Part shown: positions 16,001 through 23,455 of the stretch, one piece after another
How positions within the stretch are numbered: position 1 is the stretch's first letter
How the letters are laid out: the number at the start of each line of letters is the position of its first letter
From: Betaproteobacteria bacterium
GTDB lineage: Bacteria > Pseudomonadota > Gammaproteobacteria > Burkholderiales > SG8-41
Assembly (NCBI GenBank): GCA_016202605.1
Contig: JACQOJ010000044.1
Span: forward strand, 1-34,186
Length of the DNA: 34,186 nucleotides
Direction of reading: 5' to 3'
Made by a program: the position numbers and the translations under genes
Notes under the pieces: model-generated
Databases searched by the model: none
What the model saw: only the letters and a program-made list of their open reading frames with translations
Told to the model about the DNA's origin: nothing

Positions 16001-16533
16001 GGCGCGGCGCGATCAAGGGTGTCGCCAAGGTAAACTGGGGAAGCGGCTTCAGGGTCGCGGGGGAATTCAATCTCACGAACGGCGATCTGGGCGGGCTGCT
16101 GGCGGCCTTCACGCGCGATTTCGCGGCGAGCGGCACGTTGAGCGCCAACGTGTCCTATGCGACGCAGAGCAACTCGCTGGCGACGCTGTTCGCCAACCAG
16201 CGCATCGACGCCAGCTTCAATATCGAGAGGGGCTCGCTCAACAACATCGACATCGTGCGTGCCATCCAGTCGCCGTCGCGCGACGGCGTGCGCGGCGGCA
16301 CCACGAAGTTCGATGTCCTCGCCGGATCCCTGCAGGTCTCCGGCAACCGGTATTCCTACCGGCAGCTGCGCCTGACTTCCGGACCGATGAATGCCACCGG
16401 CAGCTTCGACATCGCACCCGACGGCGAACTCGCCGGTCGAATAACGGCCGAACTCGGATCACGAACGGTAATCGTCGCGCGCGGCACCTTGAATGTCGCC
16501 GGAAATCTCAAAGCTCCCCTGCTGAAGCCTTGA
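13048..16533 (+). CDS. Winged-helix-like / long charged helix / membrane / AsmA-like fusion protein
   Basis: 1161 residues. Residues 1-75 (MHPLTVYTKTAKGVLEIKNK, LLVDGRSTVTDIV, LQDALAKLETEGYIRVF) look like a small winged-helix domain. A Pro/Ala linker (about 74-92) leads to some 640 residues (about 107-750) made almost only of Ala, Glu, Arg and Lys, with units such as AEAEARAKAEAEARA and ERKAREEAERKA. No Pro or Gly breaks are seen over most of it, so one very long helix or coiled coil is expected. A single membrane segment follows at about 767-790 (AGAIALVIAAIALLHVV). The C-terminus (about 790-1161) is AsmA-like: SAQRAMSQRLGQPVAISSMR, LTLDQVAIG, GRITAELGSRT and GTLNVAGNLKAP. By topology the helix would be cytoplasmic and the AsmA part periplasmic. 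Upstream in-frame codons add no family sequence. It has its own promoter and terminator. Confidence 0.85.
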   Translation: MHPLTVYTKTAKGVLEIKNKTGKLSRDLNRIFLLVDGRSTVTDIVKKESGLEEAQLQDALAKLETEGYIRVFSAPAGAPPAPAAAGGAPKEEGLDLDFTSAEVVSKLNAEAAARARAEAEARARADTAARELAQAKARQETEARGRAMAETKMRAEAEAKAKAEAEARAAAAARSKAEAEARSAADAKARAEAEARVRVAMEAKARAEAEAQARAEGEARARQEAEAKAASEARARMEAEARAKAEAEARAHAEAETRARTALEAQMKAMAEALAAAEARAKEEAEARARAETEVRQREEAERKAREEAQARTQAAEEAIARARAMAEEAARAKAEAEALARAQQDGADAVTKARVDAAMRALEEAKQKAQLESEARAAAEAKALAEAEARKREDEERKAHEQVQRTERDEAEARAKAQIKELQEQARLARDEAEARAKAEKLAREEAEAKAAAERQAREEAERKAQEEFAAQMEAQRKAREEAVRKAEEEAATRIEAERKAREESERKTREEAETRIEVERKARAEAEAKAEAEKKAREEAERKARAEVEAMIEAERRAREDAEARAEAERKAREEAERKARAEVEAKIEAERKAREEAERQAQAARKAREEAERRAREAAATDSEAARRAREEAEAAAKAAEEAVAKARAMAEAAAAAKAEAEAKAEADRKARAEAEERAKQESVARVLNEQEMRARAEDEIKARVAAELKAKEKAEMEADARYRAEIEQRARTAAAERLKRMAEEPRDAAKPSPAKKPLNRIKVAAAGAIALVIAAIALLHVVPLVGFIPSAQRAMSQRLGQPVAISSMRYALLPTPQLTLDQVAIGKLQEIKIDNVIVGTGPFALLGAEKEFESVEVNSVSLDRDALAGVAEWIKPQSGAQPLRVRKVRLNRVRLDVKEIELPAFDADVTLARDGAVQKAVVNDGKARVEFMPKDKAWQAHLDARGWQLPLGPRVEFDELAMTAVIDRQQATVTRIEGSVRRGAIKGVAKVNWGSGFRVAGEFNLTNGDLGGLLAAFTRDFAASGTLSANVSYATQSNSLATLFANQRIDASFNIERGSLNNIDIVRAIQSPSRDGVRGGTTKFDVLAGSLQVSGNRYSYRQLRLTSGPMNATGSFDIAPDGELAGRITAELGSRTVIVARGTLNVAGNLKAPLLKP
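14656..14812 (+). repeat. 49-base exact direct repeat, offset 108 bases, inside the helix-coding region
   Basis: The segment beginning AAGGCGCGCGAAGAAGCCG at 14656-14704 recurs exactly at 14764-14812. The offset of 108 bases is 36 codons, so the duplication keeps the frame and repeats ten full turns of helix. The third-position identity points to a fairly recent duplication compared with the rest of the array. Confidence 0.85.
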
Positions 16534-16573
16534 TGCAGACGAACCGCGGTCGGGCGCCCGCGCTTCCCGAAAC

Positions 16574-16602
16574 AACAAGGCCCGCTTCACGCGGGCCTTG
16601 TT
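16574..16602. terminator. Bidirectional Rho-independent-type terminator
   Basis: AACAAGGCCCGC (16574-16585), loop TTCAC, then GCGGGCCTTGTT (16591-16602): a perfect 12-base-pair stem. It lies between the convergent AsmA-like and htpX genes and has A/T-containing ends on both sides, so it can serve both strands. The T-run is short. Confidence 0.85.
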
Positions 16603-16620
16603 CGATCGGCTGACCGCCGG

Positions 16621-17529
16621 TCACGCGCGGCGCACGGGGGATACGCTGCCTGCCGCCTGCAATGTCGCGATGCGCTCGTCCAGCGGCGGGTGCGACATGA
16701 AAAGGTATTTCAGGCCGCTCGCCACGCCGCCGGAAATGCCGAACGCCGCCATCTGATCCGGCAATTGCGACTGTTGGTGATTCAGCTTGAGCCGTTCGAG
16801 CGCGGCGATCATCTTGCTGCGCCCGGCAAGATCCGCCCCGCCGGCATCGGCCCGGAATTCCCGCTGCCGGCTGAACCACATCACGATGATGCTTGCCAGG
16901 ATGCCCAGCACGAGCTGCGCGACGATGACCGTGATGAAGAACGCCGGGCCATGTCCGCGCTCCACCTTGAACACCACGCGATCGACGAGGTAGCCGATGA
17001 CCCGCGACAGGAAAATGACGAAAGTGTTGACTACGCCCTGGATGAGCGTGAGGGTCACCATGTCCCCGTTGGCGACATGACTGACCTCATGTCCGAGCAC
17101 CGCCTCGGCTTCGTCCTGCGACATGTTGTTGAGCAGCCCGGTGCTCACGGCGACGAGCGCGTTGTTCCGGTTCCACCCGGTCGCAAAGGCGTTGATTTCC
17201 GGCGAGTCGTAGATGGCGACCTCCGGCATGCCGATCCCCGCCTTCGCCGCCTGACGCTTGACGGTATCCGCCAGCCAGCGCTCGGACATATTGGAAGGCA
17301 CCTCGATGACCTGCGCGCCGGTCATCATTTTCGCGCTCCACTTCGACATCAGCAGCGAGATGAAGGAGCCACCGAAGCCCAGGACCGCGGCGATCACCAG
17401 GAGGGCGTTGAAATCGATCCCGACACCCTGTTCATCGAGCATCCGGTCGACACCCAGCAGCCGCAAAGTGACGCTGAGGACCAGCACGATGGCGAGGTTG
17501 GTGACCAGGTACAGGAAAATCCTTTTCAT
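16621..17529 (-). CDS. htpX: Membrane zinc metalloprotease HtpX
   Basis: 302 residues, the normal size of HtpX. Two N-terminal membrane segments (about 5-24 and 40-60) and two more near 160-180 and 195-217 frame the protease domain. The zinc site is HEVSH (H147, E148, H151) with the third ligand E224 in [10 protein letters not shown]. Other typical blocks are [20 protein letters not shown] and [20 protein letters not shown]. HtpX degrades misfolded inner-membrane proteins with FtsH, and its expression is usually linked to envelope or heat stress. A GAGGACA ribosome site lies about ten bases before the ATG at 17529. It is convergent with the AsmA-like gene. Identification is secure. Confidence 0.97.
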   Translation of the reverse strand: MKRIFLYLVTNLAIVLVLSVTLRLLGVDRMLDEQGVGIDFNALLVIAAVLGFGGSFISLLMSKWSAKMMTGAQVIEVPSNMSERWLADTVKRQAAKAGIGMPEVAIYDSPEINAFATGWNRNNALVAVSTGLLNNMSQDEAEAVLGHEVSHVANGDMVTLTLIQGVVNTFVIFLSRVIGYLVDRVVFKVERGHGPAFFITVIVAQLVLGILASIIVMWFSRQREFRADAGGADLAGRSKMIAALERLKLNHQQSQLPDQMAAFGISGGVASGLKYLFMSHPPLDERIATLQAAGSVSPVRRA

Positions 17530-17614
17530 AAATCGGTTGTCCTCGTGGTGGTTGATCCGTTGCGTTAGATGGGGGCTGGTCGCGCGAGTTCAATACGCCT
17601 CCCCTGCGGATTCG

Positions 17615-17735
17615 CGGGGCGACGTGCAGCCAGAACGTGACCGGGCCTTCGCTGTTGGTGAGCGTCACGTCCATCTGCGCGCCGAACCGTCCGCTGCCGA
17701 GGGCATGACCCGCGTCGCGGCACGCGTCCGTTGCC
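17615..17735 (-). pseudogene. Remnant of dtd (D-aminoacyl-tRNA deacylase), C-terminal fragment
   Basis: On the minus strand one frame reads DACRDAGHALGSGRFGAQ, then MDVTLTNSEGPVTFWLHV. This is the end of DTD, whose family consensus near the C-terminus is [21 protein letters not shown]. The region before it in the same frame (toward higher coordinates) has no DTD sequence: the N-terminal and middle parts, including the catalytic SQFTLxAD motif, are missing. The fragment reads on past the usual family end without an early stop. It is therefore a truncated relic, not a working gene. An intact dtd may exist elsewhere in the genome. Confidence 0.7.
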
Positions 17736-18091
17736 CACTGAAAGCCGCATTTCGTCGCGCGTCGGTCCCGGCATGCCAAGACCCGGGAGACGTGCAGACA
17801 ATCGACTGTCGAGCGGGATTGAAAACCTTTCGTTTTGTGAGGTTTTGGATTACTATCCGAGCCAGAATCGGCACTAGCGCCACAAGAATAACCAAATACA
17901 TACAATATCTTGGAGCCATCCCCGGCCCGAATGACTACTCGGATGCCCTGCACGCGAACATTTTCCTGTAGCGCGTCGATCCTTGACGGCCGCGCCCTAA
18001 TTGACAGCGCACTCCGGGGTCACCGCCGGCGAAGGGGGCCGCGACCGATGGCCGCGCTCCCGCCAGCCCGGACTGCCCGCATGACGCACCC
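17736..18091. other. Gene-poor region between the dtd remnant and the diguanylate cyclase gene
   Basis: No gene is confidently visible. The stretch 17820-17920 is clearly more A/T-rich than its surroundings. A minus-strand frame from 17919 to 17665 would begin with a short hydrophobic segment (MYLVILVALVPILARIVIQN) and then run into the dtd remnant in another frame. It could be a tiny membrane protein or chance, and I do not call it. The composition change together with the dtd relic suggests a rearrangement scar. Confidence 0.4.
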
Positions 18092-19153
18092 GTGACGCGC
18101 TCCAACCTGATCTTCGATCCCAGCCTTTCCGCCGAAGAACTGCGCGGGTTCGCGCGCACGGTGTCGGAAATCGAGTGGCTCCTGCTGATCCTGGTCATGC
18201 TCTACCAGATCGTGCTCGCGCCCGATCCGCAGGGCTCCACCGCCCTGGTAATGGCGATGGTGCTCTTTGCCGCGTTCGTGCTCATCTTCCACTACGCCAA
18301 TTTCTACCGCAGGGAATCTCATTGGAAGCTCGCGATCGAGACCTGGGTGATGATCGTCTTCATCACCTGGGTTCTTCATTACTCGGGCGGGATCGAAAGC
18401 CCCCTGGTGAATCTCTATCTTCTTGTCATCATCACGAGCGCGCTCACGCTGGGCAAGCTCGCGACGGTGCTCCAGATGATGCTGATCGCCGCCTGCTATG
18501 CCTGGCTGGGCTACGAGGGACGGGCGTACACGATCGGATTCTCGTCATATCTGACCACGCTGGCGACACATATCGCCCCGCTTGTCCTGGTCGCGTACGT
18601 CACCACCATGTTGTCGGCCGACATCCGGCGCGCGCTGACCCAGATCAAGCTGCTGTCCGAAACCGATGATTTGACCGGTGTCTTCAACAAGCGCGCGGTC
18701 GACATCATGTCCGAACGCGTGTTCAAGCAGGCCGCGCGCTACGCGCGCCCGTGCAGCGTTCTGATGATCGACTCGGACAGCCTGAAGGCGGTCAACGACT
18801 CATACGGCCACGAAGCCGGCAACCGGCTGCTCAAGCTGACCGTTCAATGTATCCAGAATCAGTTGCGCGAAGCCGATATCGTCGGCCGCTACGGTGGTGA
18901 CGAATTTGTCGTCATCCTGCCCGAAACGGCGTTTGGCAATGCCGGCGGTGTCGCGGCCCGCATCCGCCAGAGCATAGAGAACACGCCGCTTTCGATCCGG
19001 GAAAAAACCGTGCGGATAACCGCCAGCATCGGGGTCGCGGGCTTTCCGGAGCACGGCAACGATTTCGAAACCATCATGAAGAAGGCCGATCAGGCCATGT
19101 ACGCGAGCAAGCAGAGGGGAAAGAACGAGGTCACGCTTTACGCCGCAGCCTGA
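18092..19153 (+). CDS. Membrane-bound diguanylate cyclase (GGDEF protein)
   Basis: 353 residues. About six membrane segments between 28 and 172 form an N-terminal sensory part of unknown ligand. The C-terminal GGDEF domain starts at TDDLTGVFNKRAVD (191-204). The active-site motif is intact (RYGGDEFVVILPE, GGDEF at 268-272) and the inhibitory I-site RxxD is present (R259, D262), five residues before it. The protein should make cyclic di-GMP from two GTP and be feedback-inhibited. The family DxDxFKxxND block reads DSDSLKAVND, a mild variant. The start is a GTG at 18092 with no strong ribosome site. It converges with the DUF3025 gene, with three bases between them. Confidence 0.93.
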   Translation: MTRSNLIFDPSLSAEELRGFARTVSEIEWLLLILVMLYQIVLAPDPQGSTALVMAMVLFAAFVLIFHYANFYRRESHWKLAIETWVMIVFITWVLHYSGGIESPLVNLYLLVIITSALTLGKLATVLQMMLIAACYAWLGYEGRAYTIGFSSYLTTLATHIAPLVLVAYVTTMLSADIRRALTQIKLLSETDDLTGVFNKRAVDIMSERVFKQAARYARPCSVLMIDSDSLKAVNDSYGHEAGNRLLKLTVQCIQNQLREADIVGRYGGDEFVVILPETAFGNAGGVAARIRQSIENTPLSIREKTVRITASIGVAGFPEHGNDFETIMKKADQAMYASKQRGKNEVTLYAAA

Positions 19154-19156
19154 ACC

Positions 19157-19993
19157 TTACACCCCGCGGCTTTCCTGCCGTCTCCCTGCGCGAAATTGGG
19201 CGGCGTCGTCGTAATAGGTCTCGCAGACATTGTCCGCGCACCAGCCGGGCACGCCCAGAATCGGCACCGGCGCCAGTTCACGGGTCGAACGCCACCTGTC
19301 CTGGTCGAGCAGCCGGGTTGCAAGCCGCTGGTCAAGCGAAGCAATCTGAGCGACAAGGGGCGCGGCCAAAAAACCTTGATCCACCTCGAATAGTATGCCG
19401 CGGCCGGTTATGCCGGTAAACGGATTGAGCGCCTTTTCGTACAGTGCATGGCCGAAAAGATAGAAGCGCATCCCGGTGATAACGCGCCCCCGGCTGCGCC
19501 AGAACAGATCTTGCCACGCGAAATCGGCGAGGAGCCGCAGTAGCTCCCGGTCGCGGGCCGCAACGATGACGCCTCCTTCATCGAAGAGCGTCATCACATC
19601 CTGAAGCGGACCGCGGTTGCGCACCCCGCTGTGCTGCTGGTCGAGGAGTGCGCGGTAGTGCCGCTCGTTGAGAGCCGCTTTCGCGCGCGGGAAAGTAAGC
19701 CACACCAGCGCGTTGAGGAGATCGTGCCAGTTGTCGGGGCGCATCTGGACTTCGCCCTTGAGATAGATGCGCGCTTCGTACTTCTCTTCCCACGCCCGGG
19801 CCTTGCGTCCCTGGGTCACGAACCTCAATGCCGCGCCACCGCGCGAGGCGGGCGGTGGCCGGCGCGCATCGGCAAGGCGCTGCAATTCCCCGGGCGCCGG
19901 CCAGCGCGGACCGCTCGCGGCGGCGCCGTACAGCCGCAGCGGTTCAAACATCGGTGAACGTTGGAGAAAATCCGGATCCCACGCGGCACTCAT
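19157..19993 (-). CDS. DUF3025-domain protein
   Basis: 278 residues matching the proteobacterial DUF3025 family, best seen in the block MRPDNWHDLLNALVWLTFPR followed by AKAALNERHYRAL. Other features are RNRGPLQDVMTLFDEGGVIV, MRFYLFGHALYEKALNPFTG and VPILGVPGWCADN near the C-terminus. No signal peptide or membrane segment is seen, so it is probably cytoplasmic. The function of the family is not established. The ATG at 19993 is the natural start. It is divergent from the FAD oxidase gene, with 111 bases between the starts, and convergent with the diguanylate cyclase gene. Confidence 0.88.
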   Translation of the reverse strand: MSAAWDPDFLQRSPMFEPLRLYGAAASGPRWPAPGELQRLADARRPPPASRGGAALRFVTQGRKARAWEEKYEARIYLKGEVQMRPDNWHDLLNALVWLTFPRAKAALNERHYRALLDQQHSGVRNRGPLQDVMTLFDEGGVIVAARDRELLRLLADFAWQDLFWRSRGRVITGMRFYLFGHALYEKALNPFTGITGRGILFEVDQGFLAAPLVAQIASLDQRLATRLLDQDRWRSTRELAPVPILGVPGWCADNVCETYYDDAAQFRAGRRQESRGV

Positions 19994-20104
19994 GATTCCA
20001 GTACAATTCCGCGACGCAAGATATGCGGCGACCGATCATACCCCGCGCCCGGCCTGCGGAACGGATTCCCGGCGTCCGGCGCGTTCAGGGTCCACCATTC
20101 AACC

Positions 20105-21211
20105 ATGACAGAAAGAATTGATTGCGCGGTGATCGGCGCGGGCGCCGTCGGCCTGGCGATCGCGCGCCGGCTCGCGATCGCCGGACGCGAGGTCGTGATC
20201 CTCGAAGCGGAAGAAGCGTTCGGCACGCACACCAGTTCGCGCAGTTCCGAAGTAATTCATGCCGGGATCTATTATCCCACCGGCTCGCTGAAGGCGCGCC
20301 TGTGCGTCGCCGGCAAGCTCGCCCTCTATCGCTACTGTGCCGAGCACGACGTGAGTCACAAGCGCATCGGCAAGCTGATCGTCGCGACTGCGCCGGAGGA
20401 GATCGAAGGCCTGAACGAGTACCGGGACCAGGCCGAGATCAACGGCGTCAATGATCTCGAGTTGCTTGACGCGGATGACATCGCCCGACTCGAGCCCGAG
20501 GTGCGGGGCGTGGCGGGATTCCTGTCGCCCTCCACCGGGATCATCGACAGCCACGGGCTCATGCTCGCCTATCTCGGGGACGCCGAGGACCATGGCGCCG
20601 CACTCGCGCTCGCAAGCCCCGTCGTTTCGGGAGCGGTCACGCGCGACGGCATCGTGCTCGACGTGGGCGGCAGGGAATCGCTGGACATCCTCTGTGGTAC
20701 GGTCGTCAATTCGGCCGGATTCCACGCGCAGGCGGTGGCCCGCAGCATCACCGGCATTCCGCCCGCATCGATACCCCCGACGCACTACGCGATCGGCCAC
20801 TACTACACGCTCACCGGTGCCGCGCCGTTCAAACGGCTCATCTATCCCGTGGCGCGCCGGGACTGGCTGGGCGTCCACGTGACGGTGGACCTGGGCGGAC
20901 AGGTCAAGTTCGGACCGGATTTCGCCTGGATCGACCGCATCGACTACCGCTTCGACGAAACGCGCGCGGCCGCTTTCTACGAAGCGATCCGCCGTTACTA
21001 TCCGGGCCTGCGGGACGGTACGCTGCAGGCCGGCTACACGGGAATCCGCCCGAAGATTACGGGGAAGGGCGAGCCGGCGGCGGACTTCGTGATTCAGGGA
21101 CCGCGCGAGCACGGCGTCCGCCGCCTGGTAACTCTCTACGGCATCGAGTCGCCGGGACTTACCTCGTCGCTGGCGATCGCCGATTACGTGGCAGATTTGC
21201 TCGAACACTGA
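20105..21211 (+). CDS. FAD-dependent oxidoreductase, L-2-hydroxyglutarate oxidase (LhgO)-like
   Basis: 368 residues. The FAD site CAVIGAGAVGLAIARRLA lies at residues 6-23 and is followed by ILEAEEAFGTHTSSRSSEVI and HAGIYYPTGSLKARLCV, the signature of the LhgO/YgaF branch of the DAO superfamily. The C-terminal part has LQAGYTGIRPKITGKGEPAA and LYGIESPGLTSSLAIADYV. It likely oxidises an L-2-hydroxyacid to the 2-oxoacid, passing electrons to FAD and the quinone pool. The ATG at 20105 is preferred because the FAD motif begins right after it; the frame is open further upstream but carries no family sequence. It is convergent with the alpha/beta hydrolase gene. Confidence 0.92.
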   Translation: MTERIDCAVIGAGAVGLAIARRLAIAGREVVILEAEEAFGTHTSSRSSEVIHAGIYYPTGSLKARLCVAGKLALYRYCAEHDVSHKRIGKLIVATAPEEIEGLNEYRDQAEINGVNDLELLDADDIARLEPEVRGVAGFLSPSTGIIDSHGLMLAYLGDAEDHGAALALASPVVSGAVTRDGIVLDVGGRESLDILCGTVVNSAGFHAQAVARSITGIPPASIPPTHYAIGHYYTLTGAAPFKRLIYPVARRDWLGVHVTVDLGGQVKFGPDFAWIDRIDYRFDETRAAAFYEAIRRYYPGLRDGTLQAGYTGIRPKITGKGEPAADFVIQGPREHGVRRLVTLYGIESPGLTSSLAIADYVADLLEH

Positions 21212-21237
21212 GCCGCCGGTTTGCCGCTTGCCATTTC

Positions 21238-22095
21238 TCACAGCCCGACGGCGGGACGGGCCGCCTGCGCATCGGCGTCCCCGGTCGCGTACGCCGCAAG
21301 AAACTCCGCCAGCATGTTGATCCACTCTTCGTGCATGAAAATGAACCCGTCGTTATGCCCGCCCCGCATTTCGAGAAATCGCTTGGGTTCATTCGCCGCT
21401 GCGAACAGTCGTTGTCCGTGCGCAAAGGGCACGATGTCGTCTTCCCTGCTGTGCGCGATGAGCAGCGGCACCCTGACCGCTTTCAGGTTGGCCAGATTGT
21501 CGTAGCCGAAGCGGCTGATGAGCCGCACCGGCAGGAACCAATAGACCTGCGCGCCAAGGTCGTTGGCCGACGTGAAGGTTGAGGCCAGCACCAGGGCGCG
21601 CGGCGGATGCCGCACGGCGAGCCAGGTGGCGACGGCAGCCCCCAGCGATTCGCCGAACAGCACGATGTCGGCGGGCCGCACGCCCCGTTGCTCGGTGAGA
21701 TGGCGCCAGGCGGCCAGGGCGTCGCGATAAGTCCCCTCCTCGGACGGCGCACCCGTGCTGGCACCGTATCCCCGGTAATCAATGATCATCGTCGAGTAGC
21801 GCAGCCGGTTGAACATGCGCAGATAGTCGAGCCGATGCGAGATATTGCCCGCGTTGCCGTGAAAAATGAGCACCGTCCCGCGGGCGCCTTCCGCCGGAAC
21901 CCACCACGCCATGAGCCTCTCGCCATCTTCCGTCCTGATTTCGACTGATTCGTAGGCAAGACCGTAGGCCTGCGGCGTCAGCGCCATTTCACGCCCGATC
22001 TGCGGGTAATAGACGAGCCTCGACTGGAACAGGAAGATGAGCAGGAGCAGGCCGCCATAAGCGATTGCAACCGGCACGAGGAGGTCGAGCACCAT
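21238..22095 (-). CDS. Membrane-anchored alpha/beta hydrolase (BEM46/ABHD13-like)
   Basis: 285 residues from the ATG at 22095. One N-terminal membrane segment (VPVAIAYGGLLLLIFLFQ) anchors the hydrolase, which has the oxyanion block TVLIFHGNAGNISHRLDYL, nucleophile S150 in LFGESLGAAVA, acid D219 in HSREDDIVPF and His H247 in RGGHNDGF. The order and spacing match BEM46-type serine hydrolases. Its substrate is unknown; esterase or thioesterase activity is likely. The SrkA gene ends at 22104, eight bases upstream, and an alternative GTG at 22107 would overlap its stop by four bases (GTGA). The two genes are therefore one operon. Confidence 0.9.
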   Translation of the reverse strand: MVLDLLVPVAIAYGGLLLLIFLFQSRLVYYPQIGREMALTPQAYGLAYESVEIRTEDGERLMAWWVPAEGARGTVLIFHGNAGNISHRLDYLRMFNRLRYSTMIIDYRGYGASTGAPSEEGTYRDALAAWRHLTEQRGVRPADIVLFGESLGAAVATWLAVRHPPRALVLASTFTSANDLGAQVYWFLPVRLISRFGYDNLANLKAVRVPLLIAHSREDDIVPFAHGQRLFAAANEPKRFLEMRGGHNDGFIFMHEEWINMLAEFLAAYATGDADAQAARPAVGL

Positions 22096-22103
22096 TTTCG
22101 GCT

Positions 22104-23090
22104 TCACGCCGCGAGTTCCAGTGGCGGCTCGTCGAGCAGCGCCGCCTGCTCGCGCAAAGCCAGGATGTGATCCTGCCAGTAGCGCTGCGTATTGAAGAAC
22201 GGGAAGTTTTGCGGGAACGCCGGATCGTCCCAGCGTCGCGCAAGCCACCCGGCATAGTGGATCATGCGCAGCGTGCGCAAGGCTTCGATCAAGAGCAGTT
22301 CTCCGGCGTCGAAATCGCAGAATTCACGGTAGCCCGCAACCAGGGGGGCAAGCTGCACCTGCATCTCCGCGCGGTCCCCGGCCAGACACATCCAGAGGTC
22401 CTGCACCGCCGGGCCCATGCGCGCATCGTCGAGATCGACGAAATGCGGCCCGCCGTCGGTCCACAGGATGTTCCCCGCGTGACAGTCGCCATGCAACCGG
22501 ATCATGCAGACCGGCTCCGCCCGGCGAAAGACACGCGCCACGCGTCCCAGCACGTCCTTGACGACACTATCGTACACCGCGGCAAGATCGGGGGGCACGA
22601 AACCGTTGTCGAGAACGAAACGGGACGGCTCGTATCCAAAGCTCTCGATGTCCAGAGCGGGCCGATGAGAAAACGGCTTGACCGCGCCGGCGGCGTGAAT
22701 GCGTCCGATGAAACGCCCCAGCCAGGTGAGCACATCGCGGTTCTCGAGCTCCGGGCTGCGGCCCCCGCGGCGCGGATAGAGGGCCAGGCGATGCCCGGCA
22801 TGATGATGCAACGTCCTGCCCCCGATTATCTGCGGCGCCACTACCGGAATCTCGCGCGCCGCCAGCTCCAGCGCGAACTCGTGCTCCTCGTTTATCGCCG
22901 CGTCCGACCAGCGTCCCGGGCGATAGAACTTGGCGACGACGGGCTCGCCTTCTTCCGGCCACAACTGATACACGCGGTTCTCGAAGCTGTTGAGCGCGAG
23001 CAGCCGCCCGTCGCCGCGAAAACCGGCGCTTTCCACGGCATCAAGAATGCGGTCAGGGGTGAGATCGTGGTAGGGGCGCGTGTCCGGCAT
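22104..23090 (-). CDS. srkA: Stress response kinase A (SrkA/RdoA, YihE) serine/threonine kinase
   Basis: About 328 residues with the aminoglycoside-phosphotransferase-like kinase fold. Visible: N-lobe SFENRVYQLW and the ATP lysine K54 in VVAKFYRPGRW, the E-containing helix INEEHEFALELA, catalytic HGDCHAGNILW (D202, N207), the metal-binding FVDLDDARMGPAVQDLW, and the C-terminal MIHYAGWLARRWDDPAFPQ typical of SrkA. In E. coli the protein protects cells against programmed death under envelope and oxidative stress. The start is uncertain: ATG at 23090 or GTG at 23099, neither with a strong ribosome site. It is followed by the membrane hydrolase in the same operon. Confidence 0.94.
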   Translation of the reverse strand: MPDTRPYHDLTPDRILDAVESAGFRGDGRLLALNSFENRVYQLWPEEGEPVVAKFYRPGRWSDAAINEEHEFALELAAREIPVVAPQIIGGRTLHHHAGHRLALYPRRGGRSPELENRDVLTWLGRFIGRIHAAGAVKPFSHRPALDIESFGYEPSRFVLDNGFVPPDLAAVYDSVVKDVLGRVARVFRRAEPVCMIRLHGDCHAGNILWTDGGPHFVDLDDARMGPAVQDLWMCLAGDRAEMQVQLAPLVAGYREFCDFDAGELLLIEALRTLRMIHYAGWLARRWDDPAFPQNFPFFNTQRYWQDHILALREQAALLDEPPLELAA

Positions 23091-23236
23091 GTGAATCACT
23101 TGCGTGATTCCAACATACCATAGACGTGGCTACGCGACACCCGGAATGAGAATCCAGGCGGGGTATTGCCCGTTTTGCTGTCGATTATATCTCCGGGGCG
23201 CGCGCTCGCACCGGATCCTGGATCACTTCAACTGCG

Positions 23237-23455
23237 TCAACCGTTCCGCGCATCCGCCGGTGGACGGTCTTTCTTGGCGTTCTTTTCCTTGCTCCAGATG
23301 AACCAGAAAAATCCTCCAACCATGCCAACAATTAGAACAACGAACACGACCAGGCCCGTCGCGTCTGTCTCAACGGGCGGGGAGCTGGTGGACACATCCG
23401 CCAACGCCAGGAAGGGTGCGAGAAAAACGCAAACTGCGGTAAGAATCCTGATCAT
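23237..23455 (-). CDS. Small membrane protein with signal peptide
   Basis: 72 residues from the ATG at 23455, which is preceded by GGAAG. The N-terminus (MIRILTAVCVFLAPFLALAD) looks like a signal peptide. A short Ser/Thr/Pro linker leads to a second hydrophobic stretch (VVFVVLIVGMVGGFFWFIW) and a basic tail (SKEKNAKKDRPPADARNG). The predicted form is a single-pass inner-membrane protein with its tail in the cytoplasm. I do not recognise a family. It stands alone between SrkA and an empty region. Confidence 0.65.
   Translation of the reverse strand: MIRILTAVCVFLAPFLALADVSTSSPPVETDATGLVVFVVLIVGMVGGFFWFIWSKEKNAKKDRPPADARNG

Noticed and set aside
17665-17919. A minus-strand frame with a hydrophobic start (84 codons)
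   Set aside because: After the hydrophobic first part the frame continues through the dtd remnant in the wrong frame, and no clear ribosome site is present. Mentioned in the region entry but not called.
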